Both the position numbers and the translations under genes were made by a program. Below, piece after piece: positions 1 to 8,064 of a stretch of DNA of 64,000 nucleotides; position 1 is the first letter of the stretch, and each line of letters opens with the position of its first letter. The notes beneath the pieces are model-generated. The model worked only from the letters and a program-made list of their open reading frames with translations. It had not been told where the DNA came from and did not search any database. Source of the stretch: Arsenicicoccus sp. oral taxon 190 (lineage in GTDB: Bacteria > Actinomycetota > Actinomycetes > Actinomycetales > Dermatophilaceae); the NCBI RefSeq assembly GCF_001189535.1, contig NZ_CP012070.1:1426001-1490000 (forward strand), given 5' to 3'.

Positions 1-501
1 GGTCGTGTAGCTCGCGACCGTGACCAGGTGGGCGCCGAGGAGGCGACCGACGGCGGTCTCGAGGTCGGCGCTGCGGGCGGCCTCGACGGCCGCCGGTGCG
101 GGCAGGCCGGGCAGGGGCGTGGCCGGCTGGCGAGCGCAGGGTCCCGGCCCACCGCAGCTGTAGCCCGTCTGCCCCCGGGGGTCGGGCTCCAGCGCCTCGG
201 AGGTGACGGTGGTGACGACGCCCTGCCCGGCCCCGAAGTGCACCTGCTCCGCCTCGCGGTCGTCGAGGTCCTTGGTGGCGTAGACCGTCAGCGCAGCCAC
301 CATGAGCAGGACCGGGAGGGCGATCATCACCAGCACGAGGGCGCTGCGGCCCGGGTGGGTCCACGCGTCGCGGGCGGCGAGGCGCAGGGCCACGCGCCAG
401 CCGGCGAGCCACTCGTCTCGCCGGGAGGCCTGCTCGGGGTCGCGGCGGGGGCCACCGCCGGCGGCGTTGCTGCCCCTGGTGGGGGTGAGGGTGGCGGTCA
501 T
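1..501 (-). CDS. ABC transporter permease (FtsX/MacB type), C-terminus outside window
   Basis: Integral membrane subunit of an ABC exporter. Only the first 167 codons are in the window and the frame stays open to base 1. The N-terminus is a basic cytoplasmic stretch (about residues 1-50), then one strong membrane segment (about 53-75, containing the run LVMIALPVLLMV), then the start of an extracytoplasmic domain, which is the layout of FtsX-like permeases. The ATG at 501 follows the stop of the ATPase gene by 11 bases, so the two are one operon. The transported substrate cannot be told from this fragment. Confidence 0.8.
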   Translation of the reverse strand, partial: MTATLTPTRGSNAAGGGPRRDPEQASRRDEWLAGWRVALRLAARDAWTHPGRSALVLVMIALPVLLMVAALTVYATKDLDDREAEQVHFGAGQGVVTTVTSEALEPDPRGQTGYSCGGPGPCARQPATPLPGLPAPAAVEAARSADLETAVGRLLGAHLVTVASYTT

Positions 502-512
502 GGCCCGGCCCC

Positions 513-1229
513 TCACGCCTCGGCCCCGAGCAGCGACTCGGCCCGCTCGGGGGTGCCCGTGGTGTCGACGATGATGCCGTCGCGGAGGAAGACGACCCGG
601 TCCGCCCACGCCGCGTGCCGGGCCTCGTGGGTGACGAGCAGGCCGGCCGCGCCCTGGTCGCAGCGGCGCCGCAGGATCTCCAGGATGGCCTCGCCGGTCA
701 CCGAGTCCAGGGCGCCCGTGGGCTCGTCGGCGAGGACCAGCCGGCGGTCGCCGACGAGCGCGCGGCAGATCGCGACGCGCTGCTGCTGTCCGCCGGACAT
801 CTGGTCGGGGTAGCGGTCGGCCAGGTCCCGGATGCCGACCTCCTCCAGCGCCGCGTGGGCCTGCCGCCGGGCGGTGCGGGGGCGGGCGCCGTCGAGCTCG
901 AGCGGGAGCGCGACGTTCTCGGCGGCAGTGAGCGACGAGATGAGGTTGAAGTCCTGGAAGACGAAGCCGACGCTGCGCCGGCGCAGGCGGGCCAGGGCGT
1001 CCGGGCGCAGGACCGTGATGTCCACGCCCTCGATGACGACGCGCCCGGTCGTCGGTCGGTCGAGCGCACCGGCAAGGTTGAGCAGCGTCGACTTGCCCGA
1101 CCCGGAGGGGCCCATGACGGCCACCAGCTCGCCGGCCTCGATCGTCAGGGTCACCCCCTGCAGGGCATGGACGGCGGTGTCGCCGGTGCCGTGGGTGCGG
1201 TGGACGTGATCGAGCTCGAGGACGGTCAT
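513..1229 (-). CDS. ABC transporter ATP-binding protein (LolD/MacB family)
   Basis: ATPase that powers the permease encoded just downstream. 238 residues, normal for the family. Walker A GPSGSGKST (about residue 40), Q-loop region FVFQDFN, signature SGGQQQR, Walker B LVLADEPTGALDS and a switch histidine in LLVTHE are all present, so the enzyme looks functional. The ATG at 1229 has the ribosome site CAGGAGA a few bases upstream. The leader carries a 13-bp hairpin and two palindromes typical of PadR-type operators, which suggests repression by a small-molecule-sensing regulator outside the window. Confidence 0.93.
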   Translation of the reverse strand: MTVLELDHVHRTHGTGDTAVHALQGVTLTIEAGELVAVMGPSGSGKSTLLNLAGALDRPTTGRVVIEGVDITVLRPDALARLRRRSVGFVFQDFNLISSLTAAENVALPLELDGARPRTARRQAHAALEEVGIRDLADRYPDQMSGGQQQRVAICRALVGDRRLVLADEPTGALDSVTGEAILEILRRRCDQGAAGLLVTHEARHAAWADRVVFLRDGIIVDTTGTPERAESLLGAEA

Positions 1230-1249
1230 CGCGTCTCCTGTCGAGGTGG

Positions 1250-1284
1250 GGCCGGCCGGTCATCCCCCTGGTGACCGGCCGGCC
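1250..1284 (-). promoter_or_regulatory. Stem-loop in the leader of the ABC operon
   Basis: Perfect 13-bp inverted repeat GGCCGGCCGGTCA (1250-1262) and its complement (1272-1284) around a 9-base loop, between the ATPase start codon and the double operator. There is no T-run on either side, so it is more likely a 5'-UTR structure than a terminator. Confidence 0.5.
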
Positions 1285-1291
1285 GCCGACC

Positions 1292-1339
1292 GACATACTC
1301 GGTATGTCGCCTGGCAGGGACAGGTATACCGAGTATGTC
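1292..1339 (-). promoter_or_regulatory. Double palindromic operator upstream of the ABC operon
   Basis: Two related imperfect palindromes, GACATACTCGGTATGTC (1292-1308) and GTATACCGAGTATGTC (1324-1339), with centres about 31 bp (three helical turns) apart. The arms ATAC/GTAT around a CTCGG-type core resemble operators of PadR-family repressors, which often control ABC exporters in Actinobacteria. This is a family resemblance only. No padR gene is visible in the window, but the operon continues beyond base 1. Confidence 0.55.
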
Positions 1340-1452
1340 GCCGGCCGTCAACCCCCCCGGCTCCACCCGCTCGTCGAGGCTCGGTCGTCGAGGCTCGGGC
1401 GTCGTGGCCCGGTCGTCGTGGTCGGGCCGAGCGCCGCGCGCGGGCGGGTCGC

Positions 1453-1458
1453 CATACT
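1453..1458 (+). promoter_or_regulatory. -10 element of a leaderless transcript (HAD gene)
   Basis: CATACT ends 6 bases before the ATG at 1465 and there is no Shine-Dalgarno sequence. This is the spacing expected when transcription starts at the A of the start codon. Confidence 0.55.
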
Positions 1459-1464
1459 GGCCGT

Positions 1465-2325
1465 ATGACGACCCACGCCCACATCGAGTCCTGGCTCACC
1501 GACATGGACGGGGTGCTGGTCCACGAGGAGCACGCGATCCCCGGCGCCGCCGAGTTCCTCGCGGCGCTGCAGGAGCGCGGGCTGCGCTTCCAGGTGCTGA
1601 CCAACAACTCGATCTACACCCCGCGCGACCTGCGGGCGCGGCTGCTGGCCAGCGGGATCGACGTCCCCGAGGACTGCATCTGGACCTCGGCGCTCGCGAC
1701 CGCGAGCTTCCTGGCCGAGCAGCGGCCCGGGGGGTCGGCCTACGTCATCGGGGAGGCGGGGTTGACCACCGCGCTCTACGAGGCGGGCTACACGATGACC
1801 CAGCGCGACCCCGACTACGTGGTGCTGGGGGAGACGCGGACCTACTCCTTCGAGGCCATCACGCGCGCGATCCGGCTGGTCGAGGGCGGCGCGCGCTTCA
1901 TCGCCACCAACCCCGACGTGAGCGGGCCGTCGGTGGAGGGCACGCTGCCGGCCACGGGGTCGGTCGCCGCGCTGATCACCGCCGCCACCGGGCGCAAGCC
2001 CTACTACGTCGGCAAGCCCAACCCGCTCATGATGCGCACCGCCCTCAACCGGATCGAGGCGCACTCCGAGCACACCGTCATGATCGGCGACCGCATGGAC
2101 ACCGACGTCGTGTCCGGGCTCGAGGCGGGGCTGCGCACCATCCTCGTGCTGACCGGGTCCACGCGCCCGCACCAGGTGGAGCTGTTTCCCTACCGCCCCA
2201 CGCGGGTCGTCGACTCGATCGCCGACGTCGTCCCGCTGGTGGCCGAGCGCGCGCCCGACGTCGGTCGCGACGAGGGCTCCGCCTCGGCGATGAGCCGTGT
2301 GGACGACCGGACGGTGCGTCCCTGA
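1465..2325 (+). CDS. HAD-IIA family hydrolase (NagD-like phosphatase)
   Basis: Cytosolic sugar/nucleotide phosphatase of the NagD / p-nitrophenylphosphatase group; physiological substrate not predictable. 286 residues, normal length. Motif I DMDGVLV (about residue 12, both aspartates present), motif II threonine/serine in LTNNS, the family run GKPNP, and motif III MIGDRMDTDV near residue 210 make a complete catalytic set with the C2a cap between motifs II and III. The frame is open further upstream, but the ATG at 1465 is chosen because family homology begins there and a leaderless -10 element fits it. It is a single gene ahead of the aminopeptidase. Confidence 0.9.
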   Translation: MTTHAHIESWLTDMDGVLVHEEHAIPGAAEFLAALQERGLRFQVLTNNSIYTPRDLRARLLASGIDVPEDCIWTSALATASFLAEQRPGGSAYVIGEAGLTTALYEAGYTMTQRDPDYVVLGETRTYSFEAITRAIRLVEGGARFIATNPDVSGPSVEGTLPATGSVAALITAATGRKPYYVGKPNPLMMRTALNRIEAHSEHTVMIGDRMDTDVVSGLEAGLRTILVLTGSTRPHQVELFPYRPTRVVDSIADVVPLVAERAPDVGRDEGSASAMSRVDDRTVRP

Positions 2326-2462
2326 GCGGCCGCGCGTGTCGTCAACCAACGGGCAGCGTCACGCTGAGTCCGAGTGACGACGATCCTCTTGGTCATGACG
2401 CCTCCTGTCCCGCCAGGGTAGCCCTCATGCGCGCCGTCGTCGGGCCGGACGAGGGCTGACGG

Positions 2463-2468
2463 CATACT
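2463..2468 (+). promoter_or_regulatory. -10 element of a leaderless transcript (M18 aminopeptidase)
   Basis: CATACT, then GGCCGC, then the ATG at 2475. The context is almost identical to the HAD promoter at 1453, and there is no ribosome site. Confidence 0.55.
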
Positions 2469-2474
2469 GGCCGC

Positions 2475-3779
2475 ATGAGCCACTCGTTCGACCCCGAGGT
2501 CGAGGCCCGCGGGCTGTGCCAGTTCATCGACTCCTCCCCGTCTCCCTTCCACGCGGTGCAGTCGGCCGGCGCGATGCTCGACGCCGCCGGGTTCATCGAG
2601 CTCGCCGAGGGCGACGCCTGGCCGCAGCAGGCCGGGCGCTTCTACACCATCCGCGCCGGCTCTCTGGCCGCCTGGTCCACCGAGCACGCGGACGGGGCGA
2701 CCACCCCCTTCCGCGTGGTGGGGGCCCACACCGACTCGCCCAACCTGCGCATCCGTCCCAACCCTGACCTGCACCGTTACGGCTGGGACCAGCTCGCCTG
2801 CGAGGTGTATGGCGGCCCCCTGCTCAACTCCTGGCTCGATCGCGACCTGGGACTGTCCGGCCGCGTGTCCGTGCGTGGACGCGCCGGCGTCGAGACCCAC
2901 CTCGTGCTCGTCGACACCCCGACCCTGCGCGTGCCGCAGCTGGCCATCCACCTGGACCGCGGCGCCAACGACAGCCTCACCCTCAACCCGCAGACCCACG
3001 TCGTCCCCGTGTGGGGGTATGGCGGGTCCGCGCCGGCGATGCGGGAGTTCATGTCCCGCGAGGTCGGCTGCGACGTCGACGACGTCCTCGCGTGGGACCT
3101 CATGACCCACGACCTCACCCCGTCGACCCTGCTCGGGCACGACGACTCCCTGCTGGCCGCGCCCCGCCTGGACAACCTCGGCACCAGCTACTGCGGGACC
3201 CGGGCGTTCGTCGACGCGGTGGACGGCGACGGGCCGGCGACGCCATACGTGCAGGTGCTGGTGCTCTTCGACCACGAGGAGATCGGCTCTATGACCGAGC
3301 GAGGGGGGTTCTCCTCGATGCTGCCGCAGATCATGGAGCGCATCACGCGATCGCTCGGCGGCGACCGGGACGACTACCAGCGGGCGCTCGCCGCGACGGT
3401 CGTCGCCTCCGGCGACATGGCGCACGCCACGCACCCCAGCTATCCCGAGAAGCACGAGCCCAACCACCAGGTCGCCCTCAACGGCGGCCCGGTGCTCAAG
3501 GTCAACGTCAAGGGCCGCTACGCCACGGACGCGGTGTCGGCCGGCTGGTTCCGGCTGGCGTGCGACCAGGCGGGGGTGCCGATGCAGGAGTTCGCGGCGC
3601 GCGGGGACATGCCGTGCGGCTCGACCATCGGCCCGATGACGGCGGCCCAGCTCGGGGTGTCGACGATCGACTTCGGGGCGCCGATGCTGTCGATGCACTC
3701 GGCCCGCGAGCTGATGGGCGCCGAGGACCCCGCGATGTATGCCGCCGCCCTGTCGGCCTTCCTCTCCCCCCAGCTCTGA
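2475..3779 (+). CDS. M18 family aminopeptidase
   Basis: Zinc exopeptidase of the aspartyl aminopeptidase / DNPEP family, which removes N-terminal, often acidic, residues from peptides in the cytosol. 434 residues, typical for bacterial M18. The metal-binding and catalytic runs are present: GAHTDSPNLRIRP (about residue 85), LFDHEEIGS (about residue 270) and the C-terminal SMHSARE histidine region; the run HPSYPEKH is diagnostic for M18. The start is fixed by the leaderless promoter and by homology beginning at once. Transcribed alone. Confidence 0.94.
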   Translation: MSHSFDPEVEARGLCQFIDSSPSPFHAVQSAGAMLDAAGFIELAEGDAWPQQAGRFYTIRAGSLAAWSTEHADGATTPFRVVGAHTDSPNLRIRPNPDLHRYGWDQLACEVYGGPLLNSWLDRDLGLSGRVSVRGRAGVETHLVLVDTPTLRVPQLAIHLDRGANDSLTLNPQTHVVPVWGYGGSAPAMREFMSREVGCDVDDVLAWDLMTHDLTPSTLLGHDDSLLAAPRLDNLGTSYCGTRAFVDAVDGDGPATPYVQVLVLFDHEEIGSMTERGGFSSMLPQIMERITRSLGGDRDDYQRALAATVVASGDMAHATHPSYPEKHEPNHQVALNGGPVLKVNVKGRYATDAVSAGWFRLACDQAGVPMQEFAARGDMPCGSTIGPMTAAQLGVSTIDFGAPMLSMHSARELMGAEDPAMYAAALSAFLSPQL

Positions 3780-3838
3780 CCCGCCGGCGGCCCGGGCATC
3801 GACCGGCCTTCGTTCACCAGGCTGGTTTACCTGCCCCC

Positions 3839-3894
3839 GGCGGGTATGGCCCGGCGGGTATGGCCCGGCGGATGTGGCCCGGCGGGTACGGCCC
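3839..3894. repeat. 14-bp tandem repeat, four units, after the aminopeptidase gene
   Basis: Four consecutive units of GGCGGGTATGGCCC, the third and fourth slightly diverged, about 60 bp beyond the stop codon. The rest of the 3780-4042 gap holds no gene I can recognise; the quinone reductase gene converges from the other side. Confidence 0.9.
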
Positions 3895-4042
3895 CGGCGC
3901 GTCGGGTCGCGGACGTCGAGGTCGAGGTCACCGGGTGGGTTCCACCACCGATGACGGCGGCCGAACCCACCCGAACCGCCGGGCGCAGCGCCGAGGGCCG
4001 AGCGCCGACGTCTCGCTCGGCCCGCCTCGGGGTCGCCCGGCC

Positions 4043-5020
4043 TCAGACGGTCAGCAGCACCTTGCCGATGTGGGTGCCCTTGTCGAGCTCCTCGTGCGCC
4101 CGCCGGACCTCGCGCGCCGGGAACCGCCCGTGCACCACCGGCCGCACCTGCCCCGACTCGACCAGCGGCCAGACGTGCTCGCGCACCGCGGCCACGATGG
4201 CGGCTTTCTCGTCGCGGGGGCGGGCCCGCAGCGAGGTCGCCGTGACGCTCGCCCGCTTGCGCAGCAGCGTCGCGATGTCGAGCTCGCCCTTGACGCCGCC
4301 CTGCATGCCGATGATGACGAGGCGACCCCCGGTGGCGAGGGCGGCGACGTTGCGGGGCAGGTACTTCGCGCCCATGTTGTCCAGGATCACGTCCGCGCCG
4401 TGCCCCTCGGTGGCCCGCCGCAGCTCCTCGACGAAGTCCTGCTCCTTGTAGTCGATCAGGATCGAGGCCCCCAGCTCCCGGCACCGCTCGAGCTTGGCCG
4501 CGGAGCCGGCGGTGACGGCCACCCGCACGCCCCGGCTCCGGGCGATCTGCGTCGCCATGGTCCCGATGCCGCTCGACCCGCCGTGCACGAGCAGGGTGTC
4601 GCCGCTGCGGAGCCCCGCGGTCATGACGAGGTTGGACCACACGGTGCACGCGACCTCGGGCAGCGCGGCGGCGTCGACGAGGCTCACCCCGGCAGGGACG
4701 GGCAGCAGCTGACCGGCGGGGACGGCGACGTGCTCGGCATACCCACCGCCGGCGAGGAGGGCGCAGACCTCGTCGCCCTCGCGCCACCCCTCGACGCGGC
4801 TGCCGACCTGCACGACGATGCCGCTGACCTCGAGGCCCGGGATCTCGGACTCGCCGGCCGGCGGCGCGTAGTGGCCCTGGCGTTGCAGCAGGTCGGCGCG
4901 GTTGACGCCGGCGGCGACGACCCGGACGAGCACCTCGTCGGCGCGGATGCCGGGGGTGGGGACCTCGGAGACGGTCAGGACCTCGGGGCCGCCGAACGAC
5001 GGCAGGGTGATGGCCTTCAT
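4043..5020 (-). CDS. NAD(P)H quinone oxidoreductase (PIG3/zeta-crystallin-like MDR)
   Basis: Zinc-independent medium-chain reductase/dehydrogenase that reduces quinones or enones with NADPH in the cytosol. 325 residues. The N-terminus has the PIG3 pattern (FGGPEVL, GVNRADLLQRQG). A Rossmann nucleotide-binding region follows near residue 140, with the run VHGGSSGIGTMATQIA. The catalytic zinc ligands of alcohol dehydrogenases are absent, as expected for this subgroup. Start at 5020: the -10-like TACGGT lies 6 bases upstream, so a leaderless transcript is likely. Confidence 0.88.
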   Translation of the reverse strand: MKAITLPSFGGPEVLTVSEVPTPGIRADEVLVRVVAAGVNRADLLQRQGHYAPPAGESEIPGLEVSGIVVQVGSRVEGWREGDEVCALLAGGGYAEHVAVPAGQLLPVPAGVSLVDAAALPEVACTVWSNLVMTAGLRSGDTLLVHGGSSGIGTMATQIARSRGVRVAVTAGSAAKLERCRELGASILIDYKEQDFVEELRRATEGHGADVILDNMGAKYLPRNVAALATGGRLVIIGMQGGVKGELDIATLLRKRASVTATSLRARPRDEKAAIVAAVREHVWPLVESGQVRPVVHGRFPAREVRRAHEELDKGTHIGKVLLTV

Positions 5021-5026
5021 CCCTTC

Positions 5027-5032
5027 ACCGTA
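5027..5032 (-). promoter_or_regulatory. -10 element of a leaderless transcript (quinone oxidoreductase)
   Basis: Read on the minus strand: TACGGT, six bases, ATG. It overlaps a copy of the over-represented GTATGNC heptamer. Confidence 0.45.
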
Positions 5033-5113
5033 TGCCGTCCGCGCCGCCGCGTGCAGCCCCCGGTCCCGGCCGCGCGGCTGCGGCCTCCCGAGGGCGGCGT
5101 GGACCGGTCTCGC

Positions 5114-5704
5114 TCAGCCCAGGTGGTAGGCGCGGGCGGCGTCCAGGTCCTGCGGGGTGTCGACGTCGAGCAGGACGTGCGTGGAGGGGGGCGTGATGCC
5201 GTCCATGCGCAGGGTGGCCACGGTGCGGTGCACGGACACGTCGCTCGTCCCGGGCGGGAAGGTCGACCGCAGCGAGAGGGTGTCGTAGGCCGCGAGGAGG
5301 GGCTGCAGCCGGCCGGTGTCGTCGATCAGGGCGACGGCCTGGACGCCGGGCCCCGCCGCGGCGAGCGCCTGCACGAGAGGCTGCGCCGCGTCGCCGGCGA
5401 ACGGCTGGTCCCCGGCGACGACGACGGTGACCGGGTTCTCCGAGAGCGCGGCGCCGGTGGCGATGCCGGCGGCGGGTCCGCCGAGGGGCGGGTCCTCGCG
5501 GGTCCAGGTCACGGGCCGCGAGGTCGGGCGCTCGGTCCCGACGCAGACGACGGTCCACTCCTGCGGCAGGTGGTCCAGGAGGAGGTCGAGGACGGTGGTC
5601 CCGCCGAGCTGGGCGGACGTCTTGTCGGTCCCGCCCATGCGGACGGAGGTGCCGCCGCAGAGGACGACGGCGGTCACGCCGCTGCCCTGGATCGTGCCGG
5701 TCAT
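5114..5704 (-). CDS. MobA-like NTP transferase (molybdenum cofactor guanylyltransferase family)
   Basis: Predicted to couple GMP to molybdopterin, giving the MGD cofactor. 196 residues. The N-terminal nucleotide-binding signature LCGGTSVRMGGTDK matches the LxGGxSxRMGxDK pattern, and the run VAGDQPF matches the metal-binding loop. NarG, encoded at 48970, needs MGD, so the assignment makes metabolic sense. The ATG at 5704 overlaps the stop of the IclR gene (ATGA), indicating translational coupling. Some homologues transfer other nucleotides, so the exact substrate is inferred. Confidence 0.78.
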   Translation of the reverse strand: MTGTIQGSGVTAVVLCGGTSVRMGGTDKTSAQLGGTTVLDLLLDHLPQEWTVVCVGTERPTSRPVTWTREDPPLGGPAAGIATGAALSENPVTVVVAGDQPFAGDAAQPLVQALAAAGPGVQAVALIDDTGRLQPLLAAYDTLSLRSTFPPGTSDVSVHRTVATLRMDGITPPSTHVLLDVDTPQDLDAARAYHLG

Positions 5705-6474
5705 GGATGCTCCTTGCGATGTCCGCCGAGGCGGCGGGTGAGCTCCTGCGCAGCTCGACGCGCGGCGTCCGCCAAGCGCTCGACGGAGGCCTCCACCTGT
5801 CGTGGATAGGTGATCGCGACGGATGCTACCGGGTGGCCGCCGTGGTCCACCACCGCCGCCGCGACGCTCGCGAGGCCCTCTGTCACGGTGCCGTCCTCGA
5901 GCGCGAAGCCCCGCGCGCGCACCGCCGCGAGCTCCGAGCGCAGGGCCGTCAGGGAGTGCGGGCCTGTGCCCAGCCGCGTCACGAACGCCGCCCGGTCCGG
6001 GAAGAGCGCGCGCACCTGGGCGGCGGGGAGCGCGGCCAGCATGGCGAGCCCGGAGGCGGTGAGCTGGGAGGGCAGGCGGACGCCGACGTCTGTGACCAGC
6101 ATGGGCCGCCCGGGCGCGCGCTCCTCGAGGACGTAGAGCACGTCGCGGCCGTGCAGCACCGCCAGGTGCACGTTGTGGGTCGTCTCGTCGACGAGCCGCG
6201 TGAGCACGGGACGCGACACCCGCGCCAGCCCGGCCTGCCGGGAGTAGGCGCTGCCCAGCTCGAACACCCCGACCCCGAGCCCGTAGCGGCGCTCCTCCGG
6301 CAGGTGCGTCACCAGCCCCTCGTCGGCCAGCAGGGACAACAGCTTGTATGCCGTGGAGCGGGGCAGCCCGAGGTCGCGGGCGACGGCGGCCGCGGGCACC
6401 GGCTCGGGGTGGCGCGAGAGGTGGCGCAGGATCGCGACCGCCTGGCTCACGGCGGGGGAGGCGCTGCGGGACAT
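5701..6474 (-). CDS. IclR family transcriptional regulator (candidate hut regulator)
   Basis: 257 residues with an N-terminal winged helix-turn-helix (about 5-65, with the recognition-helix region LGLPRSTAYKLLSLL) and a C-terminal IclR effector domain. IclR proteins bind 14-18-bp palindromes as dimers or tetramers and sense aromatic or small organic acids. The gene lies 1.6 kb from hutH, and three copies of a 16-bp palindrome precede the three hut units, so this protein is my candidate for the factor that reads them, with urocanate as the likely effector. That link is inference. A -10-like CAAGAT six bases before the ATG suggests a leaderless message. Confidence 0.88.
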   Translation of the reverse strand: MSRSASPAVSQAVAILRHLSRHPEPVPAAAVARDLGLPRSTAYKLLSLLADEGLVTHLPEERRYGLGVGVFELGSAYSRQAGLARVSRPVLTRLVDETTHNVHLAVLHGRDVLYVLEERAPGRPMLVTDVGVRLPSQLTASGLAMLAALPAAQVRALFPDRAAFVTRLGTGPHSLTALRSELAAVRARGFALEDGTVTEGLASVAAAVVDHGGHPVASVAITYPRQVEASVERLADAARRAAQELTRRLGGHRKEHP

Positions 6475-6502
6475 GACCCCATCTTGGCGGGTGTCGTCGG
6501 GT

Positions 6503-6577
6503 CGAGCCGGCGACAGCCCGAGCCGGCATCAGGCCGAGCCGGCGTCAGCCCAAGTCGGCGTCAGCCGGAGCCGGCTC
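6503..6577. repeat. 16-bp tandem repeat across the panC stop codon
   Basis: About four and a half units based on CGAGCCGGCGTCAGCC. The panC stop codon (6545-6547) lies inside unit three, so the last residues of PanC are encoded by repeat DNA. Confidence 0.85.
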
Positions 6578-7480
6578 GCGTGGGTCGCAGATCTTCGGGT
6601 TCTGTCCCGAAGATCTGCTGCTGTCCCTCAGATCTGCGGCGGTGGGAGCCAGCACGAGGCTGTCGATCAGGCGCGTCCGGCCGAGGCGGGCGGCCAGCGA
6701 CACCAGGGGCCCGCGACCGGGGTCGACCTCGTCGAGCTCGGCCAGGGTGTCCGGGTCGGCGAGGCTGACGTACTCCACCGCCACTGCGGGCTCGGTCGCG
6801 AGCACCGCGTGCGCGGCCTCGAGCAGGTCCGAGGCCTGGCGGTGGCCGGCGGCATACGCCTCCTGGGCGGCGAGCAGGGCGCGGTGCAGGACGGGTGCGA
6901 CGGCGCGCTCGGCCGTCGAGAGATAGGTGTTGCGCGAGCTCATCGCCAGGCCGTCGGGCTCGCGGCGGATCGGCTCGACGCACACCTCGAGGCCGAGCGC
7001 CAGGTCACGGACGAGGCGGCGGATGACGACGGTCTGCTGGGCGTCCTTCTGCCCGAAGTAGGCCCGGGTGGGCCGGACCGCGCGGAACAGGATCGTGCAC
7101 ACGGTCGCGACGCCGTCGAAGTGCCCTGGGCGGCGGGCGCCTTCGAGGACGTCGGTGACGCCGCCGACGGTCACGCGGGTGGACGAGCCCGGGGGATAGA
7201 CGTCCTCGACGCGGGGTGTCCAGACCAGGTCCACGCCCTCGGCCTCAAGCATCGCGAGGTCGCGGTCGAGGTCGCGTGGATAGCTGTCGAGGTCCTCACC
7301 GGGGTCGAACTGCGTGGGGTTGACGAAGATCGAGACCACCACGGAGTCGTTGGCGCGCCTGGCTGCTCGCACGAGCGAGAGGTGCCCGTCGTGCAGGTAT
7401 CCCATGGTCGGGACGAACCCCACGGTCCCGAGATCGCCTCGGGCGCGGGCCAGCTCGTCGCGAGTGGTGACGACGCGCAT
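6545..7480 (-). CDS. panC: Pantoate--beta-alanine ligase
   Basis: Joins pantoate and beta-alanine with ATP to make pantothenate in the cytosol. 311 residues; most homologues are about 280-300. The adenylate-forming motifs PTMGYLHDGHLSLV (HIGH-like, about residues 25-38), SIFVNPTQF, YFGQKD and MSSRNTYLS (KMSKS-equivalent) are intact. The final 30 or so residues are extra: they are encoded by a 13-bp perfect hairpin and the 16-bp tandem repeat, so the tail looks like a recent read-through extension. The ATG at 7480 has a CAGGGAGA ribosome site. Confidence 0.95.
   Translation of the reverse strand: MRVVTTRDELARARGDLGTVGFVPTMGYLHDGHLSLVRAARRANDSVVVSIFVNPTQFDPGEDLDSYPRDLDRDLAMLEAEGVDLVWTPRVEDVYPPGSSTRVTVGGVTDVLEGARRPGHFDGVATVCTILFRAVRPTRAYFGQKDAQQTVVIRRLVRDLALGLEVCVEPIRREPDGLAMSSRNTYLSTAERAVAPVLHRALLAAQEAYAAGHRQASDLLEAAHAVLATEPAVAVEYVSLADPDTLAELDEVDPGRGPLVSLAARLGRTRLIDSLVLAPTAADLRDSSRSSGQNPKICDPREPAPADADLG
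6587..6618. repeat. Perfect 13-bp inverted repeat inside the panC 3' end
   Basis: GCAGATCTTCGGG (6587-6599) and its exact complement (6606-6618) around a 6-base loop. It is translated as part of the PanC tail. It could act as a terminator-like hairpin or be the footprint of an inserted palindromic element. Confidence 0.8.
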
Positions 7481-7538
7481 CGGATCTCCCTGTGCTGCAG
7501 ACGTGTTCGTGGATCAGTCGTATGCCGCCCGCCCGCCG

Positions 7539-7895
7539 TCAGGCGAGCGGGGCGTAGAAGTACGTGGTGCGGTAGGAGATCCGTTCGCCGTCGAGACGGA
7601 AGAAGTCGGCGAACCGCAGCTCCAACGCCCGCCCGTCGCGCGCCCGACCCTCGAACCTCCCCTGCACCGCCACCTCGTCACCGTCGACGACGGCGTGGGT
7701 CAGGGTGTGCGCCCCGGACTCGATGATCCGCTCGCCGGAGTAGAACGCGGTCAGCCCGGCGTGCCCGCGCATCGGCTCGTAGCCCGGCCGCTCGTAGGTC
7801 GCGTCCTCGGTGAAGAGCCCGACCAGGCCTTCGACGTCGCCGGCGTCGACGAGCTCGTAGTAGCGGGTGACCGGGGCAGGGGCGGTGGTGGTCAT
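7539..7895 (-). CDS. SnoaL-like / nuclear transport factor 2 family protein
   Basis: 118-residue single-domain alpha+beta barrel protein of the SnoaL/ketosteroid-isomerase-like superfamily; the runs YYELVDAGDVEGLVGLFTED and FFRLDGERI are typical. Members are small isomerases, hydrolases or binding proteins, and the fold alone does not give a substrate. The ATG at 7895 has a GAGAGG ribosome site. It lies between panC and the divergent hutH, with the hut operator at 7992 in the shared intergenic region, so co-regulation with hutH is possible but not shown. Confidence 0.8.
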   Translation of the reverse strand: MTTTAPAPVTRYYELVDAGDVEGLVGLFTEDATYERPGYEPMRGHAGLTAFYSGERIIESGAHTLTHAVVDGDEVAVQGRFEGRARDGRALELRFADFFRLDGERISYRTTYFYAPLA

Positions 7896-7991
7896 GGCGG
7901 GCCTCTCGTCATACGGCTGGGTCTGTCCGTCCCGACCGTATGCCGAACCGCCCGCCCCGACGAACGGGACCTCTCGCACCCCGCCCTGCCT

Positions 7992-8007
7992 GTCTCGGAT
8001 CCGGGAC
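7992..8007. promoter_or_regulatory. hut operator site A (upstream of hutH)
   Basis: GTCTCGGATCCGGGAC, a 16-bp palindrome with one mismatched pair, ending 57 bases before the hutH start. The identical 16-mer occurs at 13300 and 27028, ahead of the other two hut units; I found no fourth copy. Confidence 0.75.
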
Positions 8008-8064
8008 AGAAGCCGGGGGCCGGGGGCTGCCCGAGGGTGGGCGCAGGCTCGCACAATGAGCGGC

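Noticed and set aside
2190..4787. Long minus-strand open frame opposite the M18 aminopeptidase
   Set aside because: Shadow frame: low-complexity Arg/Pro/Gly/His-rich sequence, and the plus-strand gene has full enzyme motifs.
6600..6605. Insertion sequence at the panC tail
   Set aside because: No transposase and no target-site duplication; only a short palindrome and tandem repeats.
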